64,000 bases of DNA from positions 62,001-126,000 of the forward strand of contig NZ_JAGGNU010000020.1 of assembly GCF_018614915.1 (NCBI RefSeq). Direction: 5' to 3'. Each line of letters begins with the position of its first letter. The first letter of the stretch is position 1. Under the pieces are notes generated by a model. The model was not told the DNA's origin. It was given only the letters and a program-made list of their open reading frames with translations, and did no database searches. A program made the position numbers and the translations under genes. The DNA is from Variovorax paradoxus. Its GTDB lineage: Bacteria; Pseudomonadota; Gammaproteobacteria; Burkholderiales; Burkholderiaceae_C. Below, piece after piece: positions 1-9,439 of this stretch.

Positions 1-747
1 GAAGGCGTAGACGCAGGCCGCCACGCCGGCCTCCGTGGGCGTGAAGATGCCGAACTTCAGGCCGCCGATGATGCCCAGAGGCATCAGCAGGGCCCAGACG
101 CCGTCGACCGCGGCGCGGCCGCGCGCAGCCATCGACTGGCGCGGCTGCACGCTCACCTTGTCGCGCCGGGCCACCCACTGCCAGGCGATCACCAGCGACA
201 CGCCCATCAGCAGTCCCGGCGCGATGCCGGCCAGGAACAGCTTGCCGATCGACACGTTGGCGATGACGCCGAACACGATCAGCCCGATCGACGGCGGCAG
301 CACCGGGGCGATCACGCCGCCCGCGGCGATCAGCCCGGCCGAGCGCGGCACGTCGTAGCCGGCCTGCCGCATCATCGGGATCAGCATCGCGCCGATGGCC
401 GCAGCGTCGGCCGCTGCGCTCCCGGAGATCGCGGCCATCACCACCGAAGCGAAGATCGCCACCAGCCCGAGTCCGCCGCGCAGGTGTCCAACCCAGGCCA
501 GCGCGAAGTTGACGATGCGCCGCGAGATCCCTCCGGCATTCATCAGCTCGCCGGCCAGCATGAAGAAGGGGATCGCCAGCAGCGGAAAGCTGTCGGCGCC
601 CTCCACCAGCTTCTGCGACAGGATGGTGGTGTCGATCTGGCCTTGGGAGACCATCAGTGCGCCGCCGCAGATCAAGAGGGCGAAGGCGATCGGCACGCCC
701 AGCATCATGGCGCCGAGCAGCGACAGCGTGAAGACGGCGATCGTCAT
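1..747 (-). CDS. TRAP transporter large permease (DctM family), partial at left edge
   Basis: Large membrane subunit of a tripartite ATP-independent periplasmic transporter, which uses an ion gradient to import organic acids delivered by a binding protein. I translated the minus strand by hand. It opens with MTIAVFTLSLLGAMMLGVPI and has hydrophobic segments typical of DctM, an 'IPFFMLAGELM' stretch near residue 60 and 'TPTEAG' near the cut end. About 249 of the usual 430 or so residues lie inside the window; the rest is off the left edge. Its ATG overlaps the stop of the small permease by four bases (ATGA), so the two are probably translationally coupled. No binding-protein gene for this pair is in the window. 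Confidence 0.9.
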   Translation of the reverse strand, partial: MTIAVFTLSLLGAMMLGVPIAFALLICGGALMVSQGQIDTTILSQKLVEGADSFPLLAIPFFMLAGELMNAGGISRRIVNFALAWVGHLRGGLGLVAIFASVVMAAISGSAAADAAAIGAMLIPMMRQAGYDVPRSAGLIAAGGVIAPVLPPSIGLIVFGVIANVSIGKLFLAGIAPGLLMGVSLVIAWQWVARRDKVSVQPRQSMAARGRAAVDGVWALLMPLGIIGGLKFGIFTPTEAGVAACVYAF

Positions 748-1289
748 GGCCGCGCTCCAGGGTGTGCGGCGTCGTGCGGGATCTCCTCGCTCTCGGTCAC
801 CTGCACCAGTTCGTCGTCGCGCAATCGGCCGCCGGCGATGCGCCACAGCGCGTGCAGCGCATGGGCGCCGATCGCCAGGCTGGTCAGGTAGCCGACGCCG
901 AATACCCAGATCATCGACATCTCGGTGACCGGGGCCTTGGTGGTCGCATTGACCTCGTGCTGCTGCCAGGTGCCCCAGAACAGCATGACGCAGCAGATCA
1001 GCACGATGGTCTGGCTGGCGGCCAGGCAGACCAGCTTGCCGCGCCGCGACAGGCGGCCGACGAAGCCGTCCATGCCCAGGTGGGCGCCGTCGCGCATCGC
1101 GACGATGGCGCCGATGAAGGTGAGCCAGACGAAGAAGAAGCGCGACAGCTCCTCGGACACCTGGATGCCCGAGTTGAACGCGTAGCGCAGCACCACGTTG
1201 CCGAACACCATCAGCACCATGCCCAGCAGCAAGGCCGCCAGCAGCGCTTCGGTGGCCTTGAACAGGCGGTCGACGAGGACGCGGACCAC
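744..1289 (-). CDS. TRAP transporter small permease (DctQ family)
   Basis: Small four-helix membrane subunit of a TRAP transporter, partner of the large permease that follows it. The 181-residue product has hydrophobic stretches near residues 14-35, 50-65, 87-105 and 130-150 and the DctQ-like 'RDGAHLGMDGFVGRL' segment after helix 2. I placed the start at the GTG at 1287-1289, two bases after the stop of the upstream oxidoreductase gene; no later ATG leaves the first helix intact. The downstream end overlaps the large permease by ATGA. The tight order dehydrogenase-DctQ-DctM suggests that the transported solute is the dehydrogenase's substrate, a 2-hydroxy acid (inference). Confidence 0.88.
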   Translation of the reverse strand: MVRVLVDRLFKATEALLAALLLGMVLMVFGNVVLRYAFNSGIQVSEELSRFFFVWLTFIGAIVAMRDGAHLGMDGFVGRLSRRGKLVCLAASQTIVLICCVMLFWGTWQQHEVNATTKAPVTEMSMIWVFGVGYLTSLAIGAHALHALWRIAGGRLRDDELVQVTESEEIPHDAAHPGARP

Positions 1290-1291
1290 GC

Positions 1292-2707
1292 TCAGACCAC
1301 CTTGCCCGGATTGAGCAGGCCCGCGGGGTCGAGGGCCGACTTCAGCGTCTTCATGAGCGCGATCTCCTCGGCGCTGCGCGCATGGTCCAGCCAGCGCTTC
1401 TTGACGGTGCCGATGCCGTGCTCGGCCGACACCGTGCCGCCGAACTCGCGCACCAGGCCGTAGATCACCTCGTCCATCGCCTCCTTCGGCTGGTGCTCGA
1501 TCGACAGGCCGGCAACCCACGCCACCAGGTGCAGGTTGCCGTCGCCGATGTGGCCGTAATAGACGCTCTCGCAGCGGGGGACGCGCGCGGCCAGCGCCGC
1601 CTTGCAGGCGCGGGCGTAGGCATCCATCGACTTCACGGCCAGGCCAACGTCGTAGGAAACGTGCGGGCCCAGCGTGGGGAAGAACTCCGCACAGGCATCG
1701 CGCAGCGCCCAGAACGACTGCGTGTCGGCCACCGACTGCGCGACCGCCGCATCGGCCAAGGCACCCTCTTCCATCAGGCGCTCGAGCCAACGCTGGAAGC
1801 GCGGGCCGTCGATCGCCTCGTCGGTGCCCTGGACTTCGACCAGCACATAGTGCCCGTGCCGTGCACGGCCGCCGAGCGGATCGCGCACGCCCACCCGCTC
1901 GGTCACCACCTGCCAGTAGTCGGGCCACATCACCTCGAAGGCGGAGAGCAGCGGGCCGAGCCCGCCGCGCGCGGCGCCGAGCAGGCGCACCACGCCCTCG
2001 TAGTCGGGCAAGGCGCACAGCGCCGACAAGGTGCAACCCGGCTGGGGATGCAGGCGCAGCACGATGCGGGTGATGATGCCCAGCGTGCCCTCGCTGCCGA
2101 TGAACAGGTGCTTGAGGTCGTAGCCGGCGTTGTTCTTCAGCATCTTGTTGAGGCTGGTCATCACCGTGCCGTCGGGCAGCACCACCTCCAGGCCCAGCAC
2201 CAGCTCGCGCGCCATGCCGTAGCGGATCACGCGGTTGCCGCCCGCGTTGGTCGACAGGTTGCCGCCGATCGCGCAGGAACCGCGTGCGCCGAGGTCGAGC
2301 GCGAAATAGAAGCCGGCCTCGGCCGCCGCGCGCTGCACCAGTTCGAGCGGCGTGCCGGCAAGCACCGTCATCGTGGCGCTCGCCGGGTCGATCTCCTCGA
2401 CGCCGACCATGCGCTCGAGCGACAGCGCCACCCAGCCGTCTTCGGGCCGCGCGCCGCCGCACAAGCCGGTCAGGCCCCCTTGCGGCACCACCGGCAGGCC
2501 GGCGGCGCCGCAGGCCTTCAGTGCAGCGGAGACGCCCGCCGCATCCAGCGGCCGGACCACCGCCAGCGGGCGCGCCGGCGCCTGAGTGCTCCAGTCGTTG
2601 CGGTTGCGCTCCGGCACCTCGTCACCGAAGAGCACGGCGGAGGCGCCGAGTTGATCGCGCAACGCAAGCAGGGTCGGCGGCACGACGGCAGGAGAGATGG
2701 GCGTCAT
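1292..2707 (-). CDS. FAD-binding 2-hydroxyacid dehydrogenase (GlcD / D-lactate dehydrogenase family)
   Basis: Flavoenzyme of the vanillyl-alcohol-oxidase fold that oxidises 2-hydroxy acids such as D-lactate, glycolate or D-2-hydroxyglutarate to the 2-oxo acid. The 471-residue protein has the FAD-binding type 4 domain (about residues 45-220; 'PQGGLTGLCGGA', 'GNLSTNAGGNRVIRYG') and the FAD-oxidase C-terminal domain with 'GHIGDGNLHL' and 'SAEHGIGTVKK', which hold the substrate- and metal-binding histidines of the family. An 'AAGAA' ribosome-binding sequence precedes the ATG. It is the first gene of an operon with two TRAP permease genes and is divergent from a GntR/FCD regulator. The exact substrate cannot be read from the sequence. 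Confidence 0.9.
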   Translation of the reverse strand: MTPISPAVVPPTLLALRDQLGASAVLFGDEVPERNRNDWSTQAPARPLAVVRPLDAAGVSAALKACGAAGLPVVPQGGLTGLCGGARPEDGWVALSLERMVGVEEIDPASATMTVLAGTPLELVQRAAAEAGFYFALDLGARGSCAIGGNLSTNAGGNRVIRYGMARELVLGLEVVLPDGTVMTSLNKMLKNNAGYDLKHLFIGSEGTLGIITRIVLRLHPQPGCTLSALCALPDYEGVVRLLGAARGGLGPLLSAFEVMWPDYWQVVTERVGVRDPLGGRARHGHYVLVEVQGTDEAIDGPRFQRWLERLMEEGALADAAVAQSVADTQSFWALRDACAEFFPTLGPHVSYDVGLAVKSMDAYARACKAALAARVPRCESVYYGHIGDGNLHLVAWVAGLSIEHQPKEAMDEVIYGLVREFGGTVSAEHGIGTVKKRWLDHARSAEEIALMKTLKSALDPAGLLNPGKVV

Positions 2708-2747
2708 GGTTCTTCAGGCTGGAACGATGGCGCGATCATCTTGTATG

Positions 2748-2763
2748 TAAGGCACTAAGGCAT
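2748..2763. promoter_or_regulatory. Tandem 8-bp repeat, candidate operator of the GntR regulator
   Basis: The intergenic region between the divergent dehydrogenase and GntR genes carries TAAGGCAC directly followed by TAAGGCAT. It sits beside an imperfect palindrome, CTTGTATGTAAG (2740-2751). FCD-type GntR proteins usually bind short palindromes in their own divergent promoter regions. The site is a candidate by position and repetition only; there is no match to a named operator. Confidence 0.3.
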
Positions 2764-2854
2764 TAGTATTTCCCCGGGCTTCTCGCTGCCTTCGGCGGTC
2801 GGATATAAGCCCCTGAGTGCCTCACTCCGAGTTCACAACAGCCTTCACCGCGCC

Positions 2855-3538
2855 GTGTCCCTGTCCAACCGATTCAAGATCGAAGCACCCAAATCCCTCG
2901 CCACGCTGGTCGCCCAGCGCCTGCGCGAAGCCATCATCGACGGCGAGTTCGCGTTGGGGGAGATGATTCCGGAGGAGTCGCTGGCCAGTTCCTTCGGCGT
3001 GAGCCGCACCCCGGTGCGCGAGGCTTTGAACCAGCTGCAGCTGGCCGGACTGGTGGTGGTTCGCCCGCAACGCGGCAGCTACGTGTTCGAGCCCAACGAG
3101 GCGGACATCGCGGCCATCTGCGAATTCCGCTGCCTGCTGGAGCCGCGCGCGGCGCAACTGGCGTACCAGCACGATGCCGCCGGCACCGCGGCGGCACTGC
3201 AATCAGCCATCGAGGAAATGGAACTCGCGCGCAGCGAGCGTGACGCCATCCGCTATGGGCGCGCCGACACGCGCCTGCACGAAGCCTTCTTCGAGCACTG
3301 CGGCAATCCGTACATGCAGGCGGCCTACGCCACGTCGGCGACCAAGATCGCCGCGCTGCGCACGCATCTGTCGGCGCCGGCGGACGTGCTGCACGCCGAC
3401 GGCTTCGAGCAGCACTCGAAGCTGCTGGCGCTGTTCAGGGCGGGAGATTTCGTCGGCTTCGAGGAGCTGATGCGCACGCACGTCACCGGCACGCGCAACA
3501 GCTATGTGGCAAGACTCAAGGCGCTCGCTGCGGCCTGA
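2855..3538 (+). CDS. GntR-family transcriptional regulator with FCD (FadR-type) ligand domain
   Basis: DNA-binding regulator of 227 residues. The winged helix-turn-helix spans about residues 12-75, with the family signature 'SFGVSRTPVREALNQLQLAG'. The all-helical FCD domain follows from about residue 85, with the metal/ligand histidines expected in 'TRLHEAFFEHCGN' and 'EQHSKLLALF'. The start is a GTG; no convincing ribosome-binding site precedes it, so a leaderless or weak start is possible. It is divergent from the dehydrogenase-TRAP operon, and the usual inference is that it represses that operon until the hydroxy acid is present. It converges on the rhlE-like helicase gene 21 bases downstream. 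Confidence 0.9.
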   Translation: MSLSNRFKIEAPKSLATLVAQRLREAIIDGEFALGEMIPEESLASSFGVSRTPVREALNQLQLAGLVVVRPQRGSYVFEPNEADIAAICEFRCLLEPRAAQLAYQHDAAGTAAALQSAIEEMELARSERDAIRYGRADTRLHEAFFEHCGNPYMQAAYATSATKIAALRTHLSAPADVLHADGFEQHSKLLALFRAGDFVGFEELMRTHVTGTRNSYVARLKALAAA

Positions 3539-3559
3539 GCCTCGCGATGCCCAGCATGC

Positions 3560-5020
<1,461 letters not shown>

Positions 5021-5065
5021 GAAGCCGGCTATTGTCGCACTGCGGCAAAAAACGGCGATGACAGT

Positions 5066-5118
5066 GCGGTGACTCCGGGTTTTGCTCCTGTTTTGATAGC
5101 TAAAACTACAAGCTGCGA
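5066..5118. repeat. Possible remnant of a Comamonadaceae intergenic repeat
   Basis: Between the helicase and ypfJ-like genes is an AT-richer patch containing 'TTTTGCTCCTGTTTTGATA' then 'GCTAAAACTACAAGC'. From memory it resembles the 'GCTCCTG..TATAGCT' intergenic repeat scattered through Acidovorax, Polaromonas and relatives. Only one copy is in the window, so repetition cannot be shown here. Confidence 0.25.
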
Positions 5119-5990
5119 GCGGCGAAGGTGTCGCAGTCCTGGATCTTGCCGGTCTTGTAGCCGGCGCCGAACCAGCGCTGGCGCTGCGCGCTGGTCCCGT
5201 GCGTGAAGCTGTCCGGCACCACGGCTCGGCCGGCCGAGCGCTGCAAGGCATCGTCCCCGATTCTTTGCGCGGCGTTCATCGCCGCCTCGATGTCGCCCGG
5301 ATCGAGCCACTGCTTGGACTCCTGCGAGTGATGCGCCCAGACACCGGCGAAGCAGTCGGCCTGCAGCTCGACGCGCACGCTGATCGCGTTGCCCTGCGTC
5401 TGGCTCATGCGGCTGCGCGCCTGGTCGACCTTGGCCGTGATGCCCAGCTCGTCCTGGACATGGTGGCCGACCTCGTGCGCGATGACGTAGGCCTGGGCGA
5501 ACACGCCGGGCGCGCCGAGCTGGTTCTTCAAGGTATCGAAAAAGCCGAGGTCGATGTAGACCTTCTGGTCACCGGGGCAGTAGAACGGCCCCATGGCCGA
5601 CTGGCCCGTGCCGCAGGCCGTGCCTGTCGCGCCGCGGAAGAGGACCAGGCGCGTGGGCTTGTACGTGCCGCCGTTCTGGCGAAAGACGTCGCTCCAGACC
5701 ACCTCGGTATTGCGCAATACGGTCGAGACGAAGGCAGCCTCGCGGTCGTTGGCCGGCGGCTTGGGCGCCGGGCCCTGCTGCTGCTGCACCTGCGGCGCCG
5801 GCTCGCCGCCGCTCATCAATCCGAGGAGCGTGAGCGGGTTGATGCCGAAGATCCAGCCTGCGATCAAGGCCACCGCCACGGTGCCCAGCCCGACGCTGCG
5901 CCCGCCGATCGGCAGGCCCCCGAAGCCTCCGCCACCGCCGTCGCGGCGGTCTTCCACGTTCTCGGACTGTTCGTTGCCTTCCCATCTCAT
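5106..5990 (-). CDS. ypfJ: YpfJ-family neutral zinc metallopeptidase
   Basis: Membrane-anchored putative zinc protease of 294 residues. A Gly-rich N-terminus is followed by one membrane segment (about residues 33-55, 'LGTVAVALIAGWIFGI'), a Gln/Pro linker, and the conserved domain with 'GPFYCPGDQKVYIDL', the zinc-binding 'AHEVGHH' and downstream 'ELQADCFAGVWAHH', which supplies the third ligand region. The C-terminal 'GTSAQRQRWFGAGYKTG' is typical of the family. The biological substrate is not known for the family. It is separated by 85 bases from the helicase gene downstream and stands alone upstream. Confidence 0.92.
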   Translation of the reverse strand: MRWEGNEQSENVEDRRDGGGGGFGGLPIGGRSVGLGTVAVALIAGWIFGINPLTLLGLMSGGEPAPQVQQQQGPAPKPPANDREAAFVSTVLRNTEVVWSDVFRQNGGTYKPTRLVLFRGATGTACGTGQSAMGPFYCPGDQKVYIDLGFFDTLKNQLGAPGVFAQAYVIAHEVGHHVQDELGITAKVDQARSRMSQTQGNAISVRVELQADCFAGVWAHHSQESKQWLDPGDIEAAMNAAQRIGDDALQRSAGRAVVPDSFTHGTSAQRQRWFGAGYKTGKIQDCDTFAARSL

Positions 5991-6101
5991 GACGCTCTCC
6001 TGACCGCCCTTGGCGGCTGACGCACGGATGGTACGCGCTCACCGCGGCCGTCAATCGCTCCCGGCTCGCGGCCCCTTGTAGGACCCGGCCGGAACCACGC
6101 C

Positions 6102-6668
6102 TCAGGCCTTGGGCAGCGTCACGCCGCGCTGGCCCTGGTATTTGCCGCCGCGGTCCTTGTAGCTCGTTTCGCAGACCTCGTCGCTCTCGAAGAACAGCAC
6201 CTGCGCGCAGCCCTCGCCGGCGTAGATCTTGGCCGGCAGCGGCGTCGTGTTGCTGAACTCCAGCGTCACGTAGCCTTCCCATTCGGGCTCGAAGGGCGTG
6301 ACGTTGACGATGATGCCGCAGCGTGCATAGGTGCTCTTGCCCAGGCAGATGGTCAGCACGTTGCGCGGGATTCGGAAGTACTCGACGGTGCGCGCCAGCG
6401 CAAAGCTGTTGGGCGGGATGATGCAGCTGTCGCCATGAAAATCGACAAAGCTCTTTTCGTCGAAATTCTTCGGGTCGACCACCGTGCTGTGGATGTTGGT
6501 GAAGACCTTGAACTCGGGCGCGCAGCGGATGTCGTAGCCGTAGCTCGAGGTGCCGTAGCTGATGATTCGGTGGCCGTCCTGCTCGCGGATCTGGCCCGGC
6601 TCGAAGGGCTCGATCATGCCGTTCTTCTCGGCCATGCGCCGGATCCATTTGTCGCTCTTGATGCTCAT
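6102..6668 (-). CDS. dcd: dCTP deaminase
   Basis: Converts dCTP to dUTP in pyrimidine deoxynucleotide synthesis. The 188-residue product begins at [11 protein letters not shown] and carries the family landmarks '[19 protein letters not shown]', '[17 protein letters not shown]', '[11 protein letters not shown]' and the catalytic-region '[19 protein letters not shown]', ending '[14 protein letters not shown]'. Length matches the Gram-negative homotrimeric enzyme. The frame remains open a further 13 codons upstream, but homology and the start of the helix favour this ATG. It lies seven bases downstream of the TetR-type regulator gene, so the two are probably cotranscribed. Confidence 0.96.
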   Translation of the reverse strand: MSIKSDKWIRRMAEKNGMIEPFEPGQIREQDGHRIISYGTSSYGYDIRCAPEFKVFTNIHSTVVDPKNFDEKSFVDFHGDSCIIPPNSFALARTVEYFRIPRNVLTICLGKSTYARCGIIVNVTPFEPEWEGYVTLEFSNTTPLPAKIYAGEGCAQVLFFESDEVCETSYKDRGGKYQGQRGVTLPKA

Positions 6669-6675
6669 GTGAGGT

Positions 6676-7332
6676 CTACGCTGCGGGAGTGCCGGGGATT
6701 GTGGCATGCCGCTGATCGGCCTCCAGCGCCTCCGGAAGCGTCACGGCCTTCACGCCGCCGAAGAAGAGCTCGGCCACCATCACGCCGATCGCCTCGTGGT
6801 CGAGTTCACGCCCGGGCTTGAGCCAGGTGAACATCCAGTTGATCATGCCGAACAGCAGCATCGCCATCGGCTTGCCGAGCTTGCTTTGCGCGTCCTCGCC
6901 ACGCACTTCCGCGATGGTGCTGGCGAAGGCGGCAACCACGCGCCGCTCCACGTCCAGGATGCGCTGCTGGTCCTCTTCGCGCAGGAAGCGCACGTCTTCG
7001 GTCAGCACCCGCTGGGCGTTCTGCGCGATCGCGTACTCGGCCACGAAGCGCCGGATGAGCTCGGCAAGCCGTGCTTCGGGCGCCTGGTGCTCGCGCAGCA
7101 CCTCCTGCACCACCGCCTCGAGGCGCTGCACGTGCTCTTCGGCGATGCGCACCGCCAAGTCGTGCTTGTCGCGCACATAGTGGTAGAGCGTGGCCTTCGA
7201 CACGCCGCAGGCCGCGGCCACCTCGTTCATCGAGGTTCCTGCGAAGCCGCGCTGGGCGAACAGCTGCGCCGCGTTGGAAAGAATCATCTCCCGCTGGCCG
7301 TCGTAGCCGGCAGGGTCACGCACGCGAGCCAT
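6676..7332 (-). CDS. TetR/AcrR-family transcriptional regulator
   Basis: Regulator of 218 residues. The N-terminal helix-turn-helix (about residues 13-60) reads '[20 protein letters not shown]' and then '[19 protein letters not shown]', a textbook TetR signature. The C-terminal ligand domain (about 85-200) is helical and contains '[13 protein letters not shown]', a pattern seen in TetR proteins that answer to CoA thioesters or aromatic compounds (weak inference). Immediately downstream is dcd; upstream, 49 bases away, ends the SenA-like gene on the same strand. No operator could be assigned. Confidence 0.9.
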   Translation of the reverse strand: MARVRDPAGYDGQREMILSNAAQLFAQRGFAGTSMNEVAAACGVSKATLYHYVRDKHDLAVRIAEEHVQRLEAVVQEVLREHQAPEARLAELIRRFVAEYAIAQNAQRVLTEDVRFLREEDQQRILDVERRVVAAFASTIAEVRGEDAQSKLGKPMAMLLFGMINWMFTWLKPGRELDHEAIGVMVAELFFGGVKAVTLPEALEADQRHATIPGTPAA

Positions 7333-7381
7333 CCGGCAGCGTCCTTTCGGTCAGTATTGAGCGTTGCATGATGACACGGGC

Positions 7382-8656
7382 CTAGTACGCGCAGGTTCGA
7401 AATCCGAAGAAGCCGTCGTCGCACTGCGGCATGGCAAAGCCGCGCCGCTTCGGCGAGCGCAGGCGCGCCCGCGTGGCGAGCGACGCGCCGCGCAGCACGT
7501 GGGCCTGGCCGAAGACCGCTTGCGGATCGAAGGCGGAGCCGCAGCTCCAGGGATCGACGCGGAAGCCGGGCCAGGGCTTCAGCGTGCCGGCAGTCCACTC
7601 GTGGACATCGGCCCAGCGAAAGCCGCGGCGCACGGCGGTGTGGGCGGCGATCTCCCATTCCACCTCGGTCGCGAGGCGGCGCCCGGCCCAGCGCGCCCAG
7701 GCATCGGCCTCCCACCAGGCCAGGTGCACCGCGCTGTGGTTGCCCGCCGCGCGCACCGTGCGGCCGAAGCGCTGCTGCAGCACCGAGCCGCCGGTGCCGT
7801 GGCGTGCCGCGCCGATCTGGACCACGTGGCGCGGCCCGCGGCGCCCTTCGGCCTGCCGCTCGAGCCATTCGAGCCCTTCGGGATGCCACAGGTCCTCGCG
7901 GTCGTAGCCGCCGTCGTCGACGAACTCGACGTACTGGTTCCAGGTGACGGGCTGGGCATCGATCTCGAACTCCGGCACCTCGACCGGTAGCACGCCGCGC
8001 TCCTGCGCGAACGCGAAGCCGACATCGGGCACCCCCAGCTCCCACGCGGTGGCCGGCAGCACGAGCGGTCCGCGCACGACCGCCGCCGGCGCCTGCTCGA
8101 TGCCCAGCGGCAGGCCGAGTGTCTGGGCCATCACCACCAATTGCTCGCCGAGCATGTCTTCGTGGAACAGCGCCAGGCGATAGAAGTAGAGGCCGGTGTC
8201 GGTCTCGACCGCGTGTTCAAGCAGTTCGAGCGTGCTTTCCAACGTGTCGAGCAGGTAGGCCTTGGTCTGCGCGAGATCGGGCAGGTCCGGCGACCAGCGC
8301 TCTTCCCAGGCGATCTGCGACGGATCCCACCACGCGTCGGCCTGCGGTTCGATCGAGGCCAGGCGCGTGGGGCGCACCGGGCAGTCGGCGCCGAAGGCGC
8401 GCTGCGTGTTGCGCGCGATCCACCATTCCGCGAACCAGCCGATATGGCCGGCCAGCCAGACCGGCGGCTCGATGCCCTCCTGGCGCGGCACGGCCAGCGT
8501 CGCCGTACCCAGCACCTGTTCGTAGAGCGAAAGAAGATGCAAGGTGTGGTTGCGCGCGTCGATCAGGGCCAGCGAGAGCAGTTCGCGGCCCGCCCGGCGC
8601 ATGTCGGGTGAATCGATCGAATGAGGCAGGCCTGGCGAAGGCGTCGACGGGGGCAT
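7382..8656 (-). CDS. SenA/EgtB-like non-heme iron C-S/C-Se bond-forming enzyme, altered iron motif
   Basis: Member of the EgtB/SenA sulfoxide/selenoxide synthase family, which couples a sulfur or selenium donor to a hercynine-type acceptor. The 424-residue protein has an N-terminal DinB-like domain (about residues 20-190, first iron-ligand candidate His71 in 'LAGHIGWFAEWW') and a C-terminal formylglycine-generating-enzyme-like domain (about 225-424; 'GRRLATEVEWEIAAH', final 'GFFGFRTCAY'). The family's H-x3-H-x-E iron motif appears here as H165-x3-Leu169-x-E171: the second histidine is replaced. No glycosyltransferase (senB) or SelD-like (senC) gene is adjacent. It is either a diverged paralogue or has lost activity. 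Confidence 0.78.
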   Translation of the reverse strand: MPPSTPSPGLPHSIDSPDMRRAGRELLSLALIDARNHTLHLLSLYEQVLGTATLAVPRQEGIEPPVWLAGHIGWFAEWWIARNTQRAFGADCPVRPTRLASIEPQADAWWDPSQIAWEERWSPDLPDLAQTKAYLLDTLESTLELLEHAVETDTGLYFYRLALFHEDMLGEQLVVMAQTLGLPLGIEQAPAAVVRGPLVLPATAWELGVPDVGFAFAQERGVLPVEVPEFEIDAQPVTWNQYVEFVDDGGYDREDLWHPEGLEWLERQAEGRRGPRHVVQIGAARHGTGGSVLQQRFGRTVRAAGNHSAVHLAWWEADAWARWAGRRLATEVEWEIAAHTAVRRGFRWADVHEWTAGTLKPWPGFRVDPWSCGSAFDPQAVFGQAHVLRGASLATRARLRSPKRRGFAMPQCDDGFFGFRTCAY

Positions 8657-8750
8657 GGTCGATTATGGCGACGGACCCTAGGGAATACACCATCGCGCCA
8701 TGGTCATGAGGGCAGCTCCGGCCTCCTAAAATCGCGCGTTCCGCAAAAAC

Positions 8751-8783
8751 CACCCGGGTTGGCAGCAGCTTGCAACCCGGGTG
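8751..8783. promoter_or_regulatory. Perfect 11-bp inverted repeat in leader of TRAP operon
   Basis: CACCCGGGTTG (8751-8761) and CAACCCGGGTG (8773-8783) can form an 11-base-pair hairpin with an 11-base loop, 36 bases before the dctQ-like start codon. On the plus strand it is followed by CTTTC, a weak terminator tail. On the minus strand it is followed by GTTTTTG, but nothing is transcribed leftwards into it. It could be an attenuator, a protected 5' end or a regulator site. Confidence 0.5.
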
Positions 8784-8819
8784 CTTTCATATCCAGTGTT
8801 CCATCGCCCAGGGGAGAGC

Positions 8820-9425
8820 ATGAATAGCCTGCTCAAATTTTCGCGCGCCGTCGACTGGCTCAATGCCCAGATCGGCAAATACATCATCTGGTTGATCCTC
8901 GCGTCCACCGTCATCAGCGGCATCAACGCCGCCGTGCGCAAGGTATTCAACGTGAGTTCGAATGCCTTCCTCGAGGTGCAGTGGTACCTGTTCGCGGCAT
9001 CGTTCCTCATTGCTGCAGGCTACACGCTGCTGAACCAGGAGCACGTCAAGATCGACGTGGTCTCGAGCCGGTTGTCCAAGTCCAAGCAGATCTGGATCGA
9101 CATCATCGGCTTCGCCTTCTTTCTCACGCCGGTCTGCCTGGCCATCCTCTGGTATGGCATTCCGTTCTTCCTGCAGGGCTATCGCTCGGGCGAGATGTCG
9201 AACAACGCCGGCGGCCTGATCCGCTGGCCGGTGTACGCCATGATCCCGATCGGCTTCACGCTGCTGATGCTGCAGGGCTGGTCGGAGCTCATCAAGCGCA
9301 TCGCCTTCCTGCAGGGGCGCATCGACGATCCGACCCACAAGCATGTCGAGAAAACGGCCGAGGAGGAACTGGCCGAGTCGATCCGCCGGCTGGCCGAAGC
9401 CCAGACCAAGACGAACGCAGGCTGA
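8820..9425 (+). CDS. TRAP transporter small permease (DctQ family)
   Basis: Small membrane subunit, 201 residues, of the second TRAP transporter in the window. Four hydrophobic segments lie at roughly residues 20-40, 53-70, 93-115 and 138-155, with the conserved 'FLEVQWYLFAASFLIAAGY' in helix 2 and 'HVKIDVVSSRLS' after it. I chose the ATG at 8820 because GGGGAG lies just upstream; an in-frame ATG 13 codons earlier has no such site. The charged C-terminal tail ('EEELAESIRRLAEAQTK') is likely cytoplasmic. The large permease follows after 14 bases. Confidence 0.93.
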   Translation: MNSLLKFSRAVDWLNAQIGKYIIWLILASTVISGINAAVRKVFNVSSNAFLEVQWYLFAASFLIAAGYTLLNQEHVKIDVVSSRLSKSKQIWIDIIGFAFFLTPVCLAILWYGIPFFLQGYRSGEMSNNAGGLIRWPVYAMIPIGFTLLMLQGWSELIKRIAFLQGRIDDPTHKHVEKTAEEELAESIRRLAEAQTKTNAG

Positions 9426-9439
9426 GCGCGAAGGCAATC

